NCBI RefSeq assembly: GCF_018613715.1
Contig: NZ_JAGGPT010000010.1
Location: 553,768-617,767 of the forward strand
DNA: 64,000 nucleotides
DNA from: Chryseobacterium sp. ISL-6
Lineage (GTDB): Bacteria > Bacteroidota > Bacteroidia > Flavobacteriales > Weeksellaceae
Direction of reading: 5' to 3'
Made by a program: the position numbers and the translations under genes. The notes beneath the pieces were generated by a model that saw only the letters and a program-made list of their open reading frames with translations, was not told where the DNA came from and ran no database searches. Below are positions 9,289 through 17,440 of the stretch, one piece after another (positions within the stretch are counted from its first letter, which is position 1; each line of letters opens with the position of its first letter).

Positions 9289-10032
9289 TTAATAACCTTC
9301 TGAAGCAGATTCATTTCTAATTAAAGATAATGCCGAGGAAGTTCCAATTCTCTTTACCCCCATACTGATCATTTTCTCAGCATCTTCAGGAGTCCTTACA
9401 CCACCTGCAGCTTTCACGGAAAGTTTTCCGGCATTATCCAGCATAATTTTAATGCCTTCAAATGTTGCTCCATTAGGTTTCCCATCAGTGGTTACATAAA
9501 ATCCTGTTGAAGATTTCACAAAAATAGAATGTAAATCCTTTTCAAGAAAATTCTCCTCTGCCCATTCGGAAATATTTTTAGTAAGATCGGCAATTTGAGA
9601 ATCATTTAAAGCTGCAATTTCAATGATCCATTTTACAGCCTTATGATTTTGTACACATAATGAGGTACATCTTACAAATTCATCTTTTACTAATTGAAGA
9701 TTTCCTTCAAGGTAAGCCTTATAATTAATTACAAAATCCAATTCATCAGCTCCGTCTTCAATTGCCTTAGAAGCTTCTGTAATTTTGTCTTCAATAGAAT
9801 AAGTTCCTTCATGAAAACCTATTACAGTACCTACTACAACATTTGAATTCCTTTCCTGAATATATTTTTTGATCTCTGATACATAATCCGGACGGATCAT
9901 AACCGCAAAAATACCATTATCAATGGCTTCCTGTGTAAGATCTTTATCTTTCTGTAAAGTTTCATTTTCTGAAATCCCCGACTGTTGAGGAGTTTTCAAA
10001 TATGTTGAGTCCAAATATCTGGCAATATCCAT
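9289..10032 (-). CDS. deoC: Deoxyribose-phosphate aldolase
   Basis: A 247-residue class I aldolase that cleaves 2-deoxyribose 5-phosphate to glyceraldehyde 3-phosphate and acetaldehyde in deoxynucleoside salvage. The catalytic Asp is in ADELDFVINY, the Schiff-base Lys in FVKSSTGF and the second active-site Lys in VKAAGGVRT. GTVIGFHEG and RIGTSSALSL complete the barrel. It is the last gene of a three-gene minus-strand operon, six bases after an Lrp/AsnC-type regulator, which may control it. No other deo genes are nearby. Confidence 0.95.
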   Translation of the reverse strand: MDIARYLDSTYLKTPQQSGISENETLQKDKDLTQEAIDNGIFAVMIRPDYVSEIKKYIQERNSNVVVGTVIGFHEGTYSIEDKITEASKAIEDGADELDFVINYKAYLEGNLQLVKDEFVRCTSLCVQNHKAVKWIIEIAALNDSQIADLTKNISEWAEENFLEKDLHSIFVKSSTGFYVTTDGKPNGATFEGIKIMLDNAGKLSVKAAGGVRTPEDAEKMISMGVKRIGTSSALSLIRNESASEGY

Positions 10033-10038
10033 AGTTAA

Positions 10039-10509
10039 TTATACTTTCAATTGTCTGCTTATACCTTGTTCCAAAGATATGAAAGTTTCTGTTCTTGTTA
10101 CTCCTTTTAATTTTTGAAGTTTATTAAGAATCTGCATCAAATGATCATTGTCTTTGCAAAGAACCTTAAGGAAAATTGTATAGTTTCCTGTGGTATAATG
10201 AGCTTCTACCACTTCGTTTACCTCTTTTAAAGATTTTACAACATCTGGATAATGACTTGGCTGATCCAAAAAGATACCGATATAAGAAATTACTTTATAC
10301 CCGATTTTTTTAGGATTCAGAAAAGAAATTGAATTTTCAATAACCCCAGCATGTTCCAGTTTTTTAATTCTTTGGTGTACTGCAGTTGTTGAAATCCCTA
10401 CATGTTTCGAGATGTGAGCCAAAGAAGTTTTAGCATTATCCATTAGCATGTAGATAATTTCTTTGTCAATTGAATCTAAATGATAGCTTGCATTTGTTGA
10501 ATTTTTCAT
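10039..10509 (-). CDS. Lrp/AsnC family transcriptional regulator
   Basis: A 156-residue regulator. An N-terminal winged helix-turn-helix (LDSIDKEIIYMLMDNAKTSL, then ISTTAVHQRIKKLEHAGVI) is followed by an AsnC/RAM ligand-binding domain (VVEAHYTTGNYTIFLKVLC, then GVTRTETFISLEQ). Such proteins form octamers and sense amino acids or other small molecules. The gene lies between an EEP-family nuclease/phosphatase (32-base gap) and deoC (6-base gap), so the three are probably cotranscribed. The effector cannot be read from sequence. Confidence 0.9.
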   Translation of the reverse strand: MKNSTNASYHLDSIDKEIIYMLMDNAKTSLAHISKHVGISTTAVHQRIKKLEHAGVIENSISFLNPKKIGYKVISYIGIFLDQPSHYPDVVKSLKEVNEVVEAHYTTGNYTIFLKVLCKDNDHLMQILNKLQKLKGVTRTETFISLEQGISRQLKV

Positions 10510-10541
10510 CTTGTAATTTTTTTTTATTTATGTTTTTTTTA

Positions 10542-11477
10542 TTATTTAAATTTCACAAAAACCGGAAAATGATCACTGTAACCTCCTAAATATCTTGTAC
10601 CAGCATATGTTCTGAAAGGCCTGCCTGCAAATTGCTTATTTCGGCTGCTAATCTTTTCAGACTTAAATATTCCGGCACTTTCAAATGACACACCTTCATT
10701 ATTCTGATCATTAAAAAATGACTTTGACAATATAATCTGGTCAAACAATAGACCAGATTTATAATGAAAAGTAGAATAATTTCCAGTAAAAAACAGTTCA
10801 CTAAAGGGGTTTTCTAACATTTTTTCATGATTATTATCATAAAGAATGTTAGTGAGGTTTTCATCATCTGGGTTTTCATTAAAATCTCCACACAAAATTA
10901 TATGCTCACTACTACTGCTCACTATATTCAAAATTCTGTTACGAATTTCTTCCATTATAAAGTCTCTTTTTGGTTTATTAACGTCTTTCTCTCTCTTAGA
11001 GGGAAGGTGAGCGATAAAGACATTAATAATCTCTCCTTTATATTTTAATTTTGAATAAAGTACATCTCTAGTTGTGTCGTAATATTCAGTGTTTTTATTT
11101 GTAATTTCAAAAAAGAATGTAATAGCTTCTGAATCTATCACTTCTACTTTGCTTTTATCATATAACATGGCAACATCAACCTTTCTTTCATCCATAGAAT
11201 TGTAATGTACAATTCCATATTGAGAATTAAAAGGATCCATCTCCACAAGCTCTTCTAAAACTTTCCTTCCGGAAACTTCAGATAAACCAATTATAAATGG
11301 CAATACACCATTTTCTTCTTTTATCAATTGAAAAACATGCGCAATTTTGAAAAGCTTATTGGAGTACTTTCTTTCATCCCAGTTCCTCAAACCTGATTTT
11401 GTCGGATCATATTTATGAACAGGTTTTACATCCGGCAAAAATAAATTTTCTACATTGTAAAAAGTGAAAAGCTCCAT
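10542..11477 (-). CDS. Endonuclease/exonuclease/phosphatase family protein
   Basis: A 311-residue protein of the EEP (DNase I-like) fold. It has FYNVENLF at the start (metal-binding Asn and Glu), IGLSEV with the metal-binding Glu, FIAHLPSKR, ILCGDFNENPDD with the Asp/Asn pair, and a terminal GYSDHFPVFV with the catalytic Asp-His. There is no signal peptide, so it is cytoplasmic. The family covers DNA-repair nucleases, phosphodiesterases and phosphatases, and the substrate cannot be assigned. It is first in the operon with Lrp and deoC. Confidence 0.85.
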   Translation of the reverse strand: MELFTFYNVENLFLPDVKPVHKYDPTKSGLRNWDERKYSNKLFKIAHVFQLIKEENGVLPFIIGLSEVSGRKVLEELVEMDPFNSQYGIVHYNSMDERKVDVAMLYDKSKVEVIDSEAITFFFEITNKNTEYYDTTRDVLYSKLKYKGEIINVFIAHLPSKREKDVNKPKRDFIMEEIRNRILNIVSSSSEHIILCGDFNENPDDENLTNILYDNNHEKMLENPFSELFFTGNYSTFHYKSGLLFDQIILSKSFFNDQNNEGVSFESAGIFKSEKISSRNKQFAGRPFRTYAGTRYLGGYSDHFPVFVKFK

Positions 11478-11813
11478 TAACGCATATTTCTATTTTTAAA
11501 TAATCTTGATTTTGAGGTTGTTAATTTTTGGTAGGTCAAATTACAAAATATTGTTTTTGATTTTGTACTAAAAAAAAATTTTAAGGACATTTTAATAAAT
11601 ACAATCTGTGAAAACCCTTAACAAATTCGATCTTAAATCGTAAGAAACAAAATCAAAATAGCAAAATAATAATAATTTATTAAAAACGACTATAAATCCA
11701 TAATAGTTTTTACTTTATTATTTTGCTTTCTATTACAATTATTATTCCATTTTATACAAATTTTGCAAAAAAAGAAAAAAACAATTTAGTAAACAAAGAA
11801 ATCTCTCAACAAA
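11478..11813. other. AT-rich intergenic gap with a long imperfect inverted repeat
   Basis: There is no gene. The gap holds the upstream region of the EEP operon and the 3' side of trmD (both minus). The main structure is the inverted repeat at 11660-11727; the rest is A/T runs with no clear -7 box or GC-rich terminator. Confidence 0.6.
11660..11727. repeat. Imperfect palindrome downstream of trmD
   Basis: Perfect 13-base outer arms, AGCAAAATAATAA (11660-11672) and its complement (11715-11727). Inner arms TAAAAAC (11681-11687) and GTTTTTA (11706-11712) continue the palindrome with a small offset. It could fold as an AT-rich terminator of trmD or act as a protein-binding site. Confidence 0.5.
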
Positions 11814-12485
11814 TTACATTAGATCAGGTCGTTTCTCTTTAGTTATTCTTACAGCTTCATCATGACGCCATTCTTCGATTTGTTTAAAATTTCCACTCAG
11901 TAAAATTTTAGGAACCTCCAGGCCTTTATAATTTTCAGGTCTCGTATAAATCGGTGGCGAAAGAAGATCATCCTGGAAGCTATCTGTAAGAGCGCTTTGC
12001 TCGTCATTTAAAACACCTGGAATTAATCTTATGATGGAATCTGCTAAAACACATGCCGCGAGCTCTCCACCTGTAAGAACATAATCTCCAATCGAAATTT
12101 CCTTAGTAACATGCAGATCTCTCACTCTTTGATCAATCCCCTTATAATGTCCACATATAAAAATTAAATTACCTTTTATGGAAAGAGAATTAGCTATTTT
12201 CTGATTCAATGTAACTCCATCGGGTGTAAGGTAAATAACCTCATCATACAACCTTTGGGATTTAAGGTTAGAAATACATTTATCCAAGGGTTCAACCATC
12301 ATCACCATTCCTGCTCCACCACCATAGGGCTCATCATCTATCTGTCTGTGCTTATTTATTGCCCACTCTCTCAAGTGGTGAAAATGTACTTCTGCTAATC
12401 CTTTATCCATTGCCCTTTTCAAAATAGAAGTTTTGAATGGACTTTCCATCAGTTCCGGAAGTACGCTTATAATATCAATTCTCAT
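11814..12485 (-). CDS. trmD: tRNA (guanine-N1-)-methyltransferase
   Basis: A 223-residue SPOUT methyltransferase that makes m1G37 in tRNA and prevents +1 frameshifting. Family motifs are DIISVLPELM at the start, PYGGGAGMVM near residue 55, the knot region FICGHYKGIDQRV and SIGDYVLTGGELA, and IPGVLNDEQSAL. The start ATG overlaps the stop of the upstream dehydrogenase (ATGA), so the two are translationally coupled. It is usually found with rimM or rplS, which are absent here. Confidence 0.96.
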   Translation of the reverse strand: MRIDIISVLPELMESPFKTSILKRAMDKGLAEVHFHHLREWAINKHRQIDDEPYGGGAGMVMMVEPLDKCISNLKSQRLYDEVIYLTPDGVTLNQKIANSLSIKGNLIFICGHYKGIDQRVRDLHVTKEISIGDYVLTGGELAACVLADSIIRLIPGVLNDEQSALTDSFQDDLLSPPIYTRPENYKGLEVPKILLSGNFKQIEEWRHDEAVRITKEKRPDLM

Positions 12486-13741
12486 TGTAATGTTCCATTT
12501 TTCTTAGTAGGCGAAATAATTAATCGTAATGATGAGTCTTTATTGAAATAGCTCCACATCCAATTGAAAAATACGGCAAGCTTATTTCTAACACTTAAAA
12601 TCAGCATCAAATGTAAAAACATCCAGAAATACCATGCTAAAAAGCCCTGAAACTTTATAAATGGCAAATCTACAACTGCTCTGTGCTTTCCAATAGTTGC
12701 TAAAGATCCTTTATCATGATATTCAAATTCTGTCCACTCATTATTATTCTTTAAAAGATTCTTACCTAAATTTTTCGCCTGATTGATTGCTACATTTGCC
12801 ACCTGAGGGTGGCCTTGTGGATATTTTGGAGTTTCCATATAGGCAATATCTCCAATGGCAAAAATATTATCGTAACCTTTTATTTTATTATATCGATCTA
12901 CTATATATCTGTTTCTAATTAATTTTTCTTCAGGAAATCCTTCTACTGTATTTCCGGTTACTCCAGCTGCCCAGATCACGTTATTGGACGGAATTTCTTT
13001 GCCGCTTTTCATGATCACTTTATCACCATCATAATCTGTAACTATTTCTCCACTTAAGAACGTTACACCAAGGTCTTTAAGATATTTTTCAGACTTCTCC
13101 TGCGCTTCGCTACTCATTACAGCAAGGGGCTTCTCTGTAGAACTCACTAAAATAATTTTAAGATTATCAAAACTCATGTAAGGATAATCTCTAGGAAGGA
13201 TATCTTTTTTCATTTCTGCAAAAGCTCCTGCCAGCTCTACTCCGGTTGGACCGCTACCTACAATTACAATATTCCAGTTTCCATCATCACTTCGGCTCTT
13301 TTCCAGAATGAGTTTCTCAAAGGTCATCAAAACATGATTTCTGATTCCTATTGCTTCCTGGGTATTTTTCATTCCGAAAGCTCTGCCTTCAAGATCCTTA
13401 TTTCCAAAAAAATTCGTCTTACAACCGGTGGCAATAATTAACTTATCATAACGAAATTCAGCCTCATCTGTGATCACCTTATTTTGTGAAGGATCGATCT
13501 CTTTTACCTCTGTTAAACGAAATTGAGTATTTCTGGATTGTTGAAAAATTTTCCTGAACGGAAAAGAAATATTGGAAGGTTCTATCCTCCCACACGCTAC
13601 TTGATAGAATAAAGGCTGAAACATATGATGGTTTACCCTATCCAGAACAATTACTTTTTTATTTTTATTGTTCAACGTTTTCGCAAGCTGCAATCCCGCA
13701 AAACCTCCTCCGATAATGATGATTTTTTCGCGTGTTTCCAT
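12482..13741 (-). CDS. NAD(P)/FAD-dependent oxidoreductase, type II NADH dehydrogenase-like
   Basis: A 419-residue flavoprotein of the NDH-2/pyridine nucleotide-disulphide family. The N-terminal FAD Rossmann motif is IIIGGGFAGLQLAKTL, the second NAD-binding motif is IVIVGSGPTGVELAGAF near residue 165, and IFAIGDIAY near residue 295 is the FAD-contacting segment. A hydrophobic C-terminal stretch (FLAWYFWMFLHLMLILS) suits membrane attachment. This would be a non-proton-pumping NADH:menaquinone oxidoreductase of the respiratory chain. The ORF runs to TTG 13750, but that codon lies in a -7 box (13748-13755), so ATG 13741 is chosen. It overlaps trmD by four bases. Confidence 0.88.
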   Translation of the reverse strand: METREKIIIIGGGFAGLQLAKTLNNKNKKVIVLDRVNHHMFQPLFYQVACGRIEPSNISFPFRKIFQQSRNTQFRLTEVKEIDPSQNKVITDEAEFRYDKLIIATGCKTNFFGNKDLEGRAFGMKNTQEAIGIRNHVLMTFEKLILEKSRSDDGNWNIVIVGSGPTGVELAGAFAEMKKDILPRDYPYMSFDNLKIILVSSTEKPLAVMSSEAQEKSEKYLKDLGVTFLSGEIVTDYDGDKVIMKSGKEIPSNNVIWAAGVTGNTVEGFPEEKLIRNRYIVDRYNKIKGYDNIFAIGDIAYMETPKYPQGHPQVANVAINQAKNLGKNLLKNNNEWTEFEYHDKGSLATIGKHRAVVDLPFIKFQGFLAWYFWMFLHLMLILSVRNKLAVFFNWMWSYFNKDSSLRLIISPTKKNGTLQ

Positions 13742-13747
13742 AATATA

Positions 13748-13755
13748 CAAATTTA
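13748..13755 (-). promoter_or_regulatory. -7 promoter box of the NDH-2-like/trmD operon
   Basis: On the minus strand this reads TAAATTTG, a perfect TAnnTTTG match. It ends six bases before the ATG at 13741 and contains the spurious TTG at 13750. It lies back to back with the plus-strand box at 13790-13797. Confidence 0.7.
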
Positions 13756-13789
13756 CTGATTTTATTTAGCATTTTACTTGTTAAAAAGT

Positions 13790-13797
13790 TAGTTTTG
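13790..13797 (+). promoter_or_regulatory. -7 promoter box of the GH25 gene
   Basis: TAGTTTTG matches TAnnTTTG and ends nine bases before the ATG at 13807. The apparent TTG start at 13795 is part of this box. Confidence 0.65.
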
Positions 13798-13806
13798 CAA
13801 AACTTT

Positions 13807-14670
13807 ATGACGAGAAAAAAGTATACCAAAAAAACTGCCAAAAACGTTCATAAGAAAAGACGGAAGAATTATTTTTTTCGTCGCAAGGTGGTATTGGCTA
13901 TCCTGATCATAGCTCTTATTGGGACAGGGTTTTATCTAAAGCAATCCATCAGCTATTATTACGCCTTATACTTTAATAAATTCACTCATAAAAAGCTTCA
14001 CAACAGCGAAAAAGAAACTTTAAGAATTCAAAAAATCCTTTCTGATAATCTCGATAAAACCTATGGTTTTGATGTCTCTCATTATCAAAACAGAGAAGAC
14101 ATTAAATGGGACAGCTTAAGCATTGGAAACAAAACGATTCCTTTAGAATTTGTTGTTATGAGAGCGACAATGGGAAATAAAAATGCGGATAAACATTTTG
14201 ATGAATTCTGGACGCAAGCTAAAAAGCATGAGCTTATTCGGGGAGCTTATCATTTCTACAGAGCCGACGAAGACCCAATTATTCAGGCCAATAATTTTTT
14301 AGCCAATGTAAAATTGGAAAGTGGAGATCTGCCTCCAATTTTAGACATTGAAAAAATCCCCAAACGTAAAACTAATAAAAAGCTGATCGAGGATTTAAAA
14401 GTCTGGTGTAAAATCATTGAAGAAACCTACGGTAAAAAACCCATTATCTATACGTATTATCATTACTATAAAGATTTTCTAAAAGGTGAGTTTGATGGCT
14501 ACCCACTTTGGTTAGCTAATTATAATGAGGTCCCTATCCCTTCTCCTGATGATGAATGGGATTTCTGGCAATTCACAGAAAGCGGGATTGTTCATGGCAT
14601 CAATACCAAAGTAGATCTGGATATATACAATGGCAGCTCCTGGTCTTTGAAAAGACTGACTTTAGATTAG
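13807..14670 (+). CDS. GH25-family lysozyme (muramidase), membrane-anchored
   Basis: A 287-residue protein with a very basic N-terminus, one transmembrane segment (about residues 28-45, VVLAILIIALIGTGFYL) and a glycoside hydrolase family 25 domain facing the periplasm. Visible GH25 features are YGFDVSHYQ with the conserved Asp near residue 89, FVVMRATMG, GAYHFYR, PPILDIEKIP with the catalytic acidic pair, PIIYTYYHYY, PLWLANYN and WDFWQFTESG. It would cut the MurNAc-GlcNAc bond of peptidoglycan, fitting wall remodelling. ATG 13807 replaces the TTG at 13795, which lies within the -7 box. Its stop touches the stop of the convergent hydrolase with no base between. Confidence 0.88.
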   Translation: MTRKKYTKKTAKNVHKKRRKNYFFRRKVVLAILIIALIGTGFYLKQSISYYYALYFNKFTHKKLHNSEKETLRIQKILSDNLDKTYGFDVSHYQNREDIKWDSLSIGNKTIPLEFVVMRATMGNKNADKHFDEFWTQAKKHELIRGAYHFYRADEDPIIQANNFLANVKLESGDLPPILDIEKIPKRKTNKKLIEDLKVWCKIIEETYGKKPIIYTYYHYYKDFLKGEFDGYPLWLANYNEVPIPSPDDEWDFWQFTESGIVHGINTKVDLDIYNGSSWSLKRLTLD

Positions 14671-16317
14671 TTATTTCCCTAAGAATTCTAAAAGATCCGC
14701 ATTAAGTTGATCCGCATTTTCGAATGGGATAAAGTGAGTCGCCTTTGCATAAATCTTAAGCTTAGCATTGGGAATTTGTTTAGCAATAAATTCTGTATGC
14801 ACTTTTTTTATCACATCATTTTCTCCTGCTATCACCAATACCGGACTTTGAATTTTTTGTAAAGAACCTTTACTGATATTGGGTTCTTTAATCATGATTT
14901 TCAAAATTCTGGTCTGATTAAATTTTTCAGGTTTATTTTCAAGCTCTAAAACCTGAAGCTCCGTTTTCATATGATTCAAAAGACGCTCATCTACTCCATC
15001 AGGTTGAACATTAGCCCCTATTGTTACCAGCTTACTTACATTTTCCGGATATTTTAAAACAAATTCAAGTCCTGTATTTCCACCATCACTCCAACCTACA
15101 ATATTGATCTTTTTAAACCCTAATTCATCGGTCAATACTTTAAGATCATCTGCAAAAATGGAATAGGTTAAATTATTTTTAGAAGTATCTGTACTTCTCC
15201 CCTGTCCCCTTGTGTCTAAAGCAATCACTTTATATTTTTTGGATAATACGGGAATTTGTTGATAGAAATCTTTAATACTTCCGCTATTTCCATGGAGCAA
15301 TACTATGGGTTCTCCTTCCCCATAAACTTCATAATATAAATCGGCATTCTTCACTTTCAGAAATTTCCCCACAGAGGTGTTTTTCCCATATATAGAGTTT
15401 TCAGATGCTTTTTGGTACTGACTGAGGTCAGGAATCAGATCTTCAAGACTTTCATCCTGATTTTCGGATTCATCCTTTATGTTATTTCCACTCTTATCTA
15501 CTTTAACATCAATATTAATGGCAGGTGCGGCTAATGTTACTTTTTGCCAGTCTCCATAAAATTCTCTTAAAAATCCAGTTCTGAAAAGGGCTGCACTGAT
15601 ATTTATTTTACCATTGAATTTCTTCAAAAACTGAATCCCAATAAAGAATTTCCCCTGGACCCAAATATTATAGTCATTTACATTTAATGTAAATGCCCCT
15701 GATTTTATCATGTCTTCAGTAAGCTCAACTGTAATCTCTTCATTTAATATATTCTTATCAGGAAAGCCATTTTTCTCACTGTAAATAGTATAACGCATCA
15801 ATACAGGCTGATCAGAAACATAACTTGCTATATTCAGATTAATATTTTTGATCTTCGATCTTTTATTTGCATTAAACTCCAATGCCGTTTCTCCAAGAAA
15901 GTTCTTTTGATTAAATTCCGGATTTACTGAATACATAATACTTTTCGTTTTTGTATTCACCCCCCAATTTTTATCGACTAATTTTTTAGGCGTTAGTTTC
16001 ACCTCTTGAATATTCTTAACTTTTTCCTTTAAAAGTATTTTTTGAGAATTATACTTTACAAAGCTTTGAATCGTTTCGGTATAACTTTCATATCCAGCTA
16101 CTTCAATCCTGATATTCCCACCCATATTAGCCTTAGAAAGATCAATTGAGAAATTTCCCTTTTCATCAGAGATAACCCCTATATTTTCTTTTTCCACACC
16201 TATTTTCACATAAGGAATTGGAAGATTCTCTTCTTTAGAAAATATGGTTCCGGAAATCAACTGGGCATTAAGATAGAATGCAAAAAACAAAAGGAATAAA
16301 GAATTGATTTTTTTCAT
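14671..16317 (-). CDS. Alpha/beta hydrolase with N-terminal carboxypeptidase-regulatory-like domain
   Basis: A 548-residue exported protein with a signal peptide MKKINSLFLLFFAFYLNAQ. Residues 20-110 form a CarboxypepD_reg-like beta-sandwich (ISGTIFSKEENLPIPYVKI, GVISDEKGNFSIDL). A beta-rich linker domain spans about 110-290 (YTIYSEKNGFPDKNIL). The C-terminal alpha/beta hydrolase has oxyanion motif LLHGNSGS, nucleophile elbow GWSDGG, acid in VIAGENDVI and His in ATHFIPFENA. The substrate is unknown; esterase or lipase-like action in the periplasm or outer membrane is an inference. The combination is unusual: the regulatory domain normally precedes TonB receptors or peptidases. The start is ATG 16317; the upstream TTG 16335 adds six residues before the signal peptide. 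Confidence 0.8.
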   Translation of the reverse strand: MKKINSLFLLFFAFYLNAQLISGTIFSKEENLPIPYVKIGVEKENIGVISDEKGNFSIDLSKANMGGNIRIEVAGYESYTETIQSFVKYNSQKILLKEKVKNIQEVKLTPKKLVDKNWGVNTKTKSIMYSVNPEFNQKNFLGETALEFNANKRSKIKNINLNIASYVSDQPVLMRYTIYSEKNGFPDKNILNEEITVELTEDMIKSGAFTLNVNDYNIWVQGKFFIGIQFLKKFNGKINISAALFRTGFLREFYGDWQKVTLAAPAINIDVKVDKSGNNIKDESENQDESLEDLIPDLSQYQKASENSIYGKNTSVGKFLKVKNADLYYEVYGEGEPIVLLHGNSGSIKDFYQQIPVLSKKYKVIALDTRGQGRSTDTSKNNLTYSIFADDLKVLTDELGFKKINIVGWSDGGNTGLEFVLKYPENVSKLVTIGANVQPDGVDERLLNHMKTELQVLELENKPEKFNQTRILKIMIKEPNISKGSLQKIQSPVLVIAGENDVIKKVHTEFIAKQIPNAKLKIYAKATHFIPFENADQLNADLLEFLGK

Positions 16318-16435
16318 GATAAAAGTTTGACACAAAAATCTACTTTTATCTGATTAAAAAATCACAACACGTTATTAAAATTTATCACTTTTTAGTTAAA
16401 TTATTCCAAACAACTTCTCACCTAAAAACTAAATT

Positions 16436-16465
16436 TTTGAAGGTCTAAGGATATTATTACCTTTA
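16436..16465 (+). promoter_or_regulatory. Promoter of the AraC gene
   Basis: TTTG (16436-16439), 18 bases, then TACCTTTA (16458-16465): the Bacteroidetes -33/-7 layout with the last G of the -7 box replaced by A. It ends 18 bases before the start codon. Confidence 0.5.
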
Positions 16466-16483
16466 CCATATTGATTCCAGTAG

Positions 16484-17365
16484 ATGAAACAGACGATTCC
16501 TACCTTTAGCTTAAATTCTATTTCCAAACATGGTTTCATTGTGGAAAAAATTACAGATCGCATTAGCAGCCCCGATGACAACCTTATGGATAAAGGAATT
16601 CACAGAGACAGTCATTATATCTTTATGTTCCTGCAAACCGGATATGCAAAAATGATGGTAGACTTTAAAGTTATAGAGGCTGAAAATACTAACATCTACT
16701 GTCTCTTGCCAGGGCAGGTACATCAGGGTCTTCTGATGGACAAAGTTTGCGGATGGTTTGTTGCAGTAAATGTAGATCTGGTTCCTGATTTTATCCGTTC
16801 TGTTTTTGAAGAATCTATAATGGATTTCAACCCTTTACCATTGAACAGTATATGCGCTGGAAAGTTTCATGATTTTGCTCAATTACTTTACAATTCGTAC
16901 ACAGAAGAAATGCTGTCTACCAAGGAAGGCTTTTTTATTACTAAGTCTTTACTTAATGCTTACACAGGAATGTTTGCCTCTTTTTTTTTAAATGAAAATA
17001 AGCCTGAAAGATTAAAAGAAAGTCGTGCCTGGCAACTTACCCGACAATTTAGAATTTTGGTACGAAAAGAATTTATCACCCTAAAAAGTCCATCTTTATA
17101 TGCAGAACTTTTAAACATTTCACCAGGTTATCTAAATGAAGCCGTAAGCAAGACAACAGGAAAATCAACGTTATATTGGATTCAGCAGGAAATCTTAGTA
17201 GAAGCAAAGCGCTTACTATTTTTCACCAATTGCACCGTTAAAGAAATTGCCTATCAGTTGGGATACAATGATCACACCTACTTTTCCCGTTTATTTTCTA
17301 AATTGGAAGGAATTACACCATTGTCTTTTAGAGGAAAGAGCAGAAAACAAATTCCCTCACCATGA
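16484..17365 (+). CDS. AraC family transcriptional regulator
   Basis: A 293-residue regulator. An N-terminal cupin-like sensing domain (residues about 20-150: HYIFMFLQTGYAKMMVDF, YCLLPGQVHQG) is joined to a C-terminal AraC double helix-turn-helix (ELLNISPGYLNEAVSKTTGK, then VKEIAYQLGYNDHTYFSRLF and GITPLSFRG). It lies 75 bases upstream of a siderophore-interacting flavoprotein, so iron-related control of that gene is likely, but the ligand is not visible. Confidence 0.9.
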   Translation: MKQTIPTFSLNSISKHGFIVEKITDRISSPDDNLMDKGIHRDSHYIFMFLQTGYAKMMVDFKVIEAENTNIYCLLPGQVHQGLLMDKVCGWFVAVNVDLVPDFIRSVFEESIMDFNPLPLNSICAGKFHDFAQLLYNSYTEEMLSTKEGFFITKSLLNAYTGMFASFFLNENKPERLKESRAWQLTRQFRILVRKEFITLKSPSLYAELLNISPGYLNEAVSKTTGKSTLYWIQQEILVEAKRLLFFTNCTVKEIAYQLGYNDHTYFSRLFSKLEGITPLSFRGKSRKQIPSP

Positions 17366-17440
17366 ATAGTCCAATCAATTCCATGAAATGACTATTGGTA
17401 TTTTTTCAGTTTGCAGCTTCCTTTGCAATAAAATATTATT

